Positions 8,365 to 13,377 of a stretch of 64,000 nt of DNA are shown here, piece by piece. Position numbers and translations under genes: made by a program. The stretch's first letter is position 1. Each line of letters starts with the position of its first letter. The DNA is from Povalibacter uvarum. GTDB taxonomy: Bacteria > Pseudomonadota > Gammaproteobacteria > Steroidobacterales > Steroidobacteraceae. The notes beneath the pieces were generated by a model, which was given only the letters and a program-made list of their open reading frames with translations, did no database searches and was not told the origin of the DNA. Location: NCBI RefSeq assembly GCF_014202975.1, contig NZ_JACHHZ010000003.1, forward strand, positions 248,001 to 312,000, in the 5' to 3' direction.

Positions 8365-8377
8365 GAAGAGGAGCTGA
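7409..8377 (+). pseudogene. Fused, internally deleted IS3-type transposase (OrfA-OrfB)
   Basis: I start at GTG 7409, preceded by AGGAGG (7397-7402). The first ~85 residues are a normal OrfA: HTH (YTEEQIIGFLREADAG, DLCRKHGFSEASYYLWR) and leucine zipper (LKALEAENAKLKKLLAEAM). OrfB of related elements starts with a ~60-residue HTH_21 segment; here the frame passes over a short garbled stretch (VRVKRSEKSGERTGP) straight to VNHKRVDRLY. The rve/DDE domain is complete: D in WSMDFV, D in RTDNGKEF, E in NAYVESF. The A6G slippery site CGAAAAAAG survives but is now read through in one frame, owing to a small deletion before it and a large one after it. The protein continues past the IS end to 8377. Probably inactive, though the catalytic triad is intact. 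Confidence 0.8.
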
Positions 8378-8378
8378 T

Positions 8379-8456
8379 TTGCATCTCATCCTCCGCAAGG
8401 ATGCGGAAGCCGATATCGCCGCTGCCTACGACTGGTACGAAGAGCGGCAGGAAGGC
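8379..8456 (+). pseudogene. Truncated RelE/ParE-type toxin start
   Basis: From TTG 8379, with GAGGAG six to eleven bases before it, the frame reads LILRKDAEADIAAAYDWYEE and RQEG, typical for the first ~26 residues of RelE/ParE-superfamily toxins. After that the homology ends and the frame runs into the 3' end of the convergent GntR gene. With the antitoxin start at 7254-7340 this is what remains of one toxin-antitoxin operon. Confidence 0.7.
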
Positions 8457-8486
8457 TCGGAAGGCAGTTCAGCCTTATTCTTCTCT

Positions 8487-9221
8487 CTAGCGTGCCTTAG
8501 CAGCTACCGCCGTCTTCTCCGCCTGCTCCGCCGCCACCAGATCAATCACTTCCTGAATCAGCTCCTGCATCCGCTTCCCGGCAAGCGATGCGTTCCCCTG
8601 TTCAATGGCTTCGAACACCGCGCGATGCGCGTCGACGTCGGCCTGTGGGACGCCCTTGGCACGGTTGGTCATCTGGATCGAGGTACGCAAGGCGGCATCG
8701 ACGATGCCCTCGAGGCGCCTGTAGAAGCGGTTGCCGGTCGCATCGAGGATCGCGACGTGAAAGGCGATGTCGGCTTCGAGTGAATCCTCTTCACCGCGGG
8801 TCGAGGCTTCCATGCGCTCGATCGCGTGCCTGATGGGGGCGACGGTTTCCGGCGTGGCGCGCATTGCGGCGAGTCGTGAGGCTGTCGGTTCGATGGCGAG
8901 GCGGACTTCGCTGAACTGGGCCAGGAGCTCGAGCGAGAACTTGCGTTCGAGCAGCCAGCGCAGCACGTCGGGATCGAGGAGGTTCCACTGCGCTTCGGGC
9001 AGGATCGAGGTGCCGTGGCGCGGGCGGGAGGAGATCAGGCCCTTCGCCGTGAGCATCTTCACCGCTTCGCGCACGATGCTGCGGCTCGAGCCGAACTGCT
9101 TGCACAGTTCGGCTTCGATGGGGAAGGGATTGCGGGTGCTGTACTTGCCCGTGACGATGGCGACGCCAAGGCTGTTCACGATGCCCGTCGTGACATTGTG
9201 GCCCTGGCGGGTTTTCGTCAT
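8487..9221 (-). CDS. dgoR: GntR-family FCD regulator, probably of the galactonate operon
   Basis: The 244-residue protein has an N-terminal GntR winged helix (residues ~10-80: FPIEAELCKQFGSSRSIVREAVKML, RPRHGTSI) and a C-terminal FCD ligand domain (95-230) with the metal-site pattern of the FadR subfamily (DIAFHVAI, GNRF, HRAVFEAI). It is the last gene of a minus-strand operon with dgoK, dgoA and a sodium symporter; its start overlaps the symporter stop (TAATG at 9221). By position it is probably the repressor of this operon, responding to a sugar acid such as galactonate or 2-keto-3-deoxygalactonate. The symbol rests on context. A decayed fragment of a paralogue lies at 5544-5745. Confidence 0.82.
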   Translation of the reverse strand: MTKTRQGHNVTTGIVNSLGVAIVTGKYSTRNPFPIEAELCKQFGSSRSIVREAVKMLTAKGLISSRPRHGTSILPEAQWNLLDPDVLRWLLERKFSLELLAQFSEVRLAIEPTASRLAAMRATPETVAPIRHAIERMEASTRGEEDSLEADIAFHVAILDATGNRFYRRLEGIVDAALRTSIQMTNRAKGVPQADVDAHRAVFEAIEQGNASLAGKRMQELIQEVIDLVAAEQAEKTAVAAKAR

Positions 9222-10783
9222 TACCAGAATCTCCAGTACAGGAAGGTCAGGATCACGATCACGAGGACGGCCGCGATATTGAAGCCTGTTGTCGTGGAGT
9301 AGTCGATGCCCTTCAGCTCGACGCGCAGCTCGGCCGTGCGGCGCGGGGAGGCGAGCGAGATGACGATGGCGAGGGCGAAGCAGATCAGGAACACGTAGCC
9401 GACGCGGTTCATGAACGGCATCAGCGGCATCGCGAGTTTGAAGACCAGCGACAGCACGGCCGAGGCGACGGCCGCGACGAGTGCGGCAGCGGCGGTGGTG
9501 CGTTCCCAGAACATGCCGAGCAGGAAGATCACGCAGATGCCTGGCGTGAAGAAGCCGGTGAACTCCTGGATGTACTGGAAGGCCTGGTCGAAGCTGCCGA
9601 GCAGCGGCCTCGCGCTCAGGATCGCGACGATGAGGCCGACGCTGGCGGCGATGCGGCCGATCTTGACCAGGTCGCGCTCGGAGGTCTGCGGCTTCATGGA
9701 GCGATACAGGTCCATCGTGAAGATCGTGGCGATCGAGTTGATCTTCGAACCGAGCGAGGCGATGACGGCGGCGACGAGTGCCGCGAACACGAGGCCGAGG
9801 ATGCCGGTGGGCAGCAGGGCCATCAGGTGCGGATACGCTTCATCGGGACGGGCGAGATCCGGCGCGAGCACGAGGGCCGCGATGCCGGGGAGCACGATGA
9901 TCACCGGCATGAGCAGCTTCAGGAACGCGGCAAGCACGATGCCCTTCTGCGCTTCCTGCACGCTCTTCGCCGCGAGTGCGCGCTGGATGATGTACTGGTT
10001 GAAGCCCCAGTAAGAGACGTTCATGACCCACAGGCCGCCGAGCAGCACCGACAGGCCTGGCAGGTCTTTGTAGTTCGGGTTGTCCTGCGACAGGATCATG
10101 TCGAACTTCTCGGGGAAGGTCGTGAACAGCGTGTTGAAGCCGGCCACGACACCCTGGCCTTCGGAGATGCGGTCGAGCGCGATGTAGCTGATCAGCAATC
10201 CACCCAGCACCAGCAGCGACACCTGGATCACGTCGGTGAGTGCGACGGCCTTCAATCCGCCGTACAGCGCGTATGCGCCGGCGAAGATGCCGATGGCGAT
10301 GAGGGCGGTCTGAACGTCGATGCCCGTCACTGTGTGCACGGCCGTTGCGCCGAGCCAGAGGATCGAGGTGAGGTTCACGAAGACGTAGACGCCGAGCCAG
10401 AACACCGCCATCACGTTGCGTACGGCCGGGCTGTAACGTTTCTCGAGGAACTCGGGCATCGTGTAGATGCCGTTCTTCAGGAAGATCGGGAGGAAGTACT
10501 TGCCGACGATGATCAGCGTGAGCGCCGCCATCCATTCATAGGAAGCGATGCCGAGGCCGATGACGTAGCCGGAGCCCGACATGCCGATGATCTGTTCGGC
10601 GGAGATGTTTGCGGCGATCAGCGAGGTGCCGATGGCCCACCAGGGCAGCGAGCGGCTGGCGAGGAAGTAATCCTGCGCGTTCTTCTCGTGCGAGCCTTTC
10701 TCGCGCGAGACCCACTGGGCCAGGATGAAAATGCCCACCGCGTAAATGGCCACGATGGCGATGTCTAGCGTCGTCAGCGTCAC
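9221..10783 (-). CDS. Sodium:solute symporter (SSS family, SglT-like)
   Basis: The 520-residue, strongly hydrophobic protein has the SSS-family length and pattern of about 14 helices. Family-type motifs include YFLASRSLPWWAIGTSLIAANISAEQ in the first third (loop after helix 1 into helix 2), the GGLKAVALTDVIQ block (about 180-195), and SLGSKINSIATIFTMDLY (about 345-365), typical of SglT-like sugar carriers. It probably brings galactose, galactonate or a related sugar into the cell with Na+. It begins 23 bases after dgoA and overlaps the regulator start by one base, so it is in the same operon. The exact substrate cannot be read from the sequence. Confidence 0.88.
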   Translation of the reverse strand: MTLTTLDIAIVAIYAVGIFILAQWVSREKGSHEKNAQDYFLASRSLPWWAIGTSLIAANISAEQIIGMSGSGYVIGLGIASYEWMAALTLIIVGKYFLPIFLKNGIYTMPEFLEKRYSPAVRNVMAVFWLGVYVFVNLTSILWLGATAVHTVTGIDVQTALIAIGIFAGAYALYGGLKAVALTDVIQVSLLVLGGLLISYIALDRISEGQGVVAGFNTLFTTFPEKFDMILSQDNPNYKDLPGLSVLLGGLWVMNVSYWGFNQYIIQRALAAKSVQEAQKGIVLAAFLKLLMPVIIVLPGIAALVLAPDLARPDEAYPHLMALLPTGILGLVFAALVAAVIASLGSKINSIATIFTMDLYRSMKPQTSERDLVKIGRIAASVGLIVAILSARPLLGSFDQAFQYIQEFTGFFTPGICVIFLLGMFWERTTAAAALVAAVASAVLSLVFKLAMPLMPFMNRVGYVFLICFALAIVISLASPRRTAELRVELKGIDYSTTTGFNIAAVLVIVILTFLYWRFW

Positions 10784-10806
10784 GAACGTCCCCTCAAGTT
10801 ATGGAG

Positions 10807-11442
10807 TTATGCGTTGCGGCCGGCGGCGGCGTTGTATCGTTCTACGACACGCCGGGCGCGCTGCGAGATCTCTTGCGTCGAATACGTCGGACGGAACAGC
10901 TCGGACCCGAATCCGAACCCTGCTGCCCCGGCCTGGAGCCACTCTGCGATGTCGTCGGCGCCAACCCCGCCGACAGGATAAACGCGAACGTGCTTCGGCA
11001 GCACGTCGTTCAATGCCTTGAGATGGCGAGCGCCATAAGTTGCCCCCGGAAAGAGCTTCAGGTGGCGGGCGCCGGCCTTGATCGCGCTGAAGGCCTCCGT
11101 TGCGGTGGCAATGCCGGGGAAGTCGACCATGCCGAGCTTCACAGCCGCGCGGATGACGTCCGGGTCGCTGTTGGGGGAGACGATCAGCCGGCCGCCGGCG
11201 TCATGCGTCTGTTGAACCTGTTCAATCGTGAGCACGGTTCCGGAGCCGCAAAGGCAGGTGTCGCGGAACTTGTCGCTCAGCAGCCGGATGCTCTCGAGCG
11301 GCTGCGGTGAGTTGAAGGGGACTTCGATCGCCCGGATACCGGCATCGAAGAGGGCGTTCCCGACTTCGATGGCGCGTTCAGGCTGCAATCCACGCAGGAT
11401 CGCAACCAGTGGGACTTTCTCGAGCAGCGATTCAAGCGACAT
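10807..11442 (-). CDS. dgoA: 2-dehydro-3-deoxy-6-phosphogalactonate aldolase
   Basis: A 211-residue class I aldolase of the KDPG/KDPGal family. Visible features: LVAILRG (residues ~11-17) with the catalytic-base region, IEVPFNSP (38-45), GSGTVLTIEQV (66-76), and the Schiff-base lysine region HLKLFPG (about 130-136). The product splits KDPGal into pyruvate and glyceraldehyde-3-phosphate, the last step of the De Ley-Doudoroff pathway. The start ATG at 11442 overlaps the 3' end of dgoK by 11 bases, showing translational coupling. The combination with dgoK favours the KDPGal enzyme over the glucose-pathway KDPG aldolase. Confidence 0.9.
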   Translation of the reverse strand: MSLESLLEKVPLVAILRGLQPERAIEVGNALFDAGIRAIEVPFNSPQPLESIRLLSDKFRDTCLCGSGTVLTIEQVQQTHDAGGRLIVSPNSDPDVIRAAVKLGMVDFPGIATATEAFSAIKAGARHLKLFPGATYGARHLKALNDVLPKHVRVYPVGGVGADDIAEWLQAGAAGFGFGSELFRPTYSTQEISQRARRVVERYNAAAGRNA

Positions 11443-12358
11443 TGACCCGTCCCGTTCGCAGTGAGTGAAGCAGGGTGAGCCCCGCCAGCGATGCTTTCGA
11501 TCCGTCGACCGCATTCATTGAGACGTTCAGCACGGCGCAGGCACGACGATAAAGTGCCGTCAGTTGCGCGCTTGCGAGGACGGTGATGCCGCCCACGTCC
11601 GCAAACGTGCGGCGTGCGGCGAGGATGTCCTGGCCGATGATCAATCCCGAGAGGAAGGCCGGCGCCTGCTCGCGAGTCAGTTCGCCGAGGACCTGGCGGC
11701 TGCGGCATTCGAACAGCAGTTGCGAGAGTGCGGCGTCGGGGAAGCGCTGCACGTGGGCGATCGCTGTTCCGAACGTTTCGCTTATATCGCCCGCCGGTGT
11801 GTCGGAGCGGACGAGGACGCTGTGATCGTTGATGACGGCGAAGAGCTCGCCGGTCACGGAGGTGAGGAACTCTTTCACCACGCCGTCCTCGAGCACGACC
11901 CACTTGGTATGAGTGCCTGGCAGGCAGAGCAGGTGATGGCCTTTCTGCAACTCTGGAGCCAGTCGCAGCGCGCCGAGAATCTGGGTCTCTTCGCCGCGCA
12001 TGACATCGGGCGCATCGAAGCGATTGCGGCACGAGAGTCCGGGTGCGATGAAGATGTTGCGCGTGTTTACGCGAGTCATCGAGCCGGCGATTCGATCCGG
12101 TGGCGCGGGGCAGGGCACGTAAGGAACGTTGATCCAGCCGATGGTCGACCCGACCATGCCGCAGAGAATCGCAGGGAGCGATCCGTGTTCGCGGATCCAC
12201 GGGGCCGTCAGCTCATCGAACACAGCTTCGAATCGCGACTGCGATTGCGCGGCGCCTGGCCCATTGGTCGTTGCCAGCGCGGTGCCATCGGCGTCGGCAA
12301 GCACGAGACGCAGGTTCGTCGTGCCCCAATCGCCGGCGATGAAAGCGGGTGCCCCCAT
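11432..12358 (-). CDS. dgoK: 2-dehydro-3-deoxygalactonokinase
   Basis: The 308-residue protein has the DgoK signature start FIAGDWGTTNLRL (phosphate-binding loop of the ASKHA sugar kinases), then GMVGSTIGW near residue 80, LPGTHTKWVVL near 155-165 and GLIIGQDI near 230. It phosphorylates 2-keto-3-deoxygalactonate at C6 with ATP, giving the substrate of DgoA encoded just downstream. I chose ATG 12358 because the family motif starts nine residues later; earlier starts would add unrelated sequence. It is the first gene of the operon; a galactonate dehydratase (dgoD) is not in this window. Confidence 0.9.
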   Translation of the reverse strand: MGAPAFIAGDWGTTNLRLVLADADGTALATTNGPGAAQSQSRFEAVFDELTAPWIREHGSLPAILCGMVGSTIGWINVPYVPCPAPPDRIAGSMTRVNTRNIFIAPGLSCRNRFDAPDVMRGEETQILGALRLAPELQKGHHLLCLPGTHTKWVVLEDGVVKEFLTSVTGELFAVINDHSVLVRSDTPAGDISETFGTAIAHVQRFPDAALSQLLFECRSRQVLGELTREQAPAFLSGLIIGQDILAARRTFADVGGITVLASAQLTALYRRACAVLNVSMNAVDGSKASLAGLTLLHSLRTGRVNVA

Positions 12359-12490
12359 GAGATCTCTTGGTTTGTCCGTCCGGAGTCGTGTTTCGTATAA
12401 ATATGATAAATAGCCGGGCCGTGGCAAGCCAAGAGATGACCGACGCCCGCGGCTCGGGTTTTTCCCCATGCGTTCAGGGATTCCCTCATG

Positions 12491-12520
12491 ACCTCCATTG
12501 TTATACCCAACATGGGAGGT
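12491..12520. promoter_or_regulatory. 30-bp inverted repeat between dgoK and a lipoprotein gene
   Basis: ACCTCCATTGTT (12491-12502) and AACATGGGAGGT (12509-12520) pair at 10 of 12 positions around ATACCC. The core TTGTTATACC resembles half of the TNGTNNNACNA consensus of FadR-subfamily GntR operators. It lies in the 248-base divergent region, 133 bases before dgoK and 87 bases before the lipoprotein gene. It could be an operator for the GntR protein of the operon or simply a hairpin. An AT-rich patch (TATTTATCATATTTATACG on the minus strand, ~12395-12415) is a plausible dgoK promoter. Confidence 0.4.
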
Positions 12521-12606
12521 TTCGGGCTAAATTGCTGCACCGGGCCACGTGCAAAACCTCAGCATTTTCAGGCTCGAACCCCGTTACCAGTCCAGGGAGT
12601 CTTCTG

Positions 12607-12996
12607 ATGCGAGTCCTTTGTCTATTTGCGCTGGCGACCCTCGCCGCGTGTTCTTCGCAGTCGCCCAAAGATGCAGCGGCGCCTGCTGCCGTTCTCGCCG
12701 AATCCGCTGCTCCGGCTGCTACTGCCGCGCCGGCAGCTACGCCCGCCGCCGCGACTGCTGCAGTCAGCGATGACTTCGAAGAGTTCAAGCCACCCGCTGG
12801 TTACAAGCGCAAGGTCGAAGACGGTCGGATTCTTTACTGCACCAAGGTCGTGGTGCTCGGCTCGCGATTCCCGAAGGACGAATGCCGCACCCAGGCTGAA
12901 CTGGAAGACATGGCAGTGCAGGGCGCCAGCATGCGCGGCGAGATGGGACAGAGAGGAGCGATTTGTTCGGGCGCCGCAGGCTGCGCGAGCAACTGA
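12607..12996 (+). CDS. Small Ala/Pro-rich lipoprotein, unknown function
   Basis: A 129-residue protein starting at ATG 12607, with AGGGAG ten bases upstream. A short signal ends in a lipobox LAAC (residues 12-15), so it is predicted to be lipid-anchored. It is followed by a low-complexity Ala/Pro linker (~20-55) and a small domain with two cysteines (LYCTKVVVLGSRFPKDEC), then a Met/Gly tail with two more cysteines. The spaced cysteines could form disulphides in the periplasm. I do not recognise a family. Confidence 0.75.
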   Translation: MRVLCLFALATLAACSSQSPKDAAAPAAVLAESAAPAATAAPAATPAAATAAVSDDFEEFKPPAGYKRKVEDGRILYCTKVVVLGSRFPKDECRTQAELEDMAVQGASMRGEMGQRGAICSGAAGCASN

Positions 12997-13008
12997 TCGG
13001 CTATCGTC

Positions 13009-13034
13009 GTCATCCCCGCTTTCGCGGGGATGAC
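13009..13034. repeat. Palindromic intergenic repeat (GTCATCCCCGC type)
   Basis: GTCATCCCCGC (13009-13019) and GCGGGGATGAC (13024-13034) are perfect 11-bp arms around TTTC. It belongs to the same class as the ATTCCCGC...GCGGGAAT element at 13448-13467 and is in the short gap between two convergent genes, where it can form a hairpin on both transcripts. Confidence 0.85.
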
Positions 13035-13045
13035 CTCGCGCTTCT

Positions 13046-13234
13046 TCAGCGCATCATCACAGCGATCACGAGCAGGGCGAGCGTCAGGGCCTGGAAGCCC
13101 ACGCGCGTCCACATCAACGGCGTGCTGAACTCGCGATCAGCAGAGCCGCCTCCCGACATCGCCAGCAGTCCCATGAACATCGTTGCGACCGTGGCACCGA
13201 TCGCGAGGACGATGAGAATCGTCAGCATATCCAT
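13046..13234 (-). CDS. Small HIG1-type twin-helix membrane protein
   Basis: The 62-residue protein consists of two membrane helices (about 4-26 and 44-61) joined by a short loop GGGSADREFSTPLMWTRVG. The loop-plus-second-helix pattern (LM-x3-VGFQAL) resembles bacterial HIG_1_N (hypoxia-induced) domain proteins, which associate with respiratory complexes. The assignment is by pattern and is moderate. It is convergent with the lipoprotein gene and divergent from the large exported enzyme at 13378. Confidence 0.65.
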   Translation of the reverse strand: MDMLTILIVLAIGATVATMFMGLLAMSGGGSADREFSTPLMWTRVGFQALTLALLVIAVMMR

Positions 13235-13300
13235 GATCGAAATCCCCCGAGCCGTTGTGTTGTCTACGGGCTGACTATAGCAACAAGCGCGGGACGGGGT

Positions 13301-13340
13301 GTGATCGATAATGATCGATAGTGATTGATAATGATCGTTG
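13301..13340. repeat. Four 10-bp tandem repeats (GTGATCGATA type)
   Basis: Consecutive decamers GTGATCGATA, ATGATCGATA, GTGATTGATA, ATGATCGTTG. The period equals one DNA helical turn, placing all copies on one face. It is directly upstream (38 bases) of the PcRGLX-like gene, in a region whose AT content is well above the surroundings. It could be a multi-site operator or bend. Confidence 0.8.
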
Positions 13341-13377
13341 AAGCATGCTAAATCTCGGGCACCAGCCTGGGGGATAC

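Noticed and set aside
8457-8783. Continuation of the toxin frame beyond codon 26
   Set aside because: It reads through the antisense of the GntR gene; no RelE/ParE similarity after RQEG.
13301-13340. CRISPR-like array
   Set aside because: Ten-base direct tandem units without spacers; not a CRISPR.
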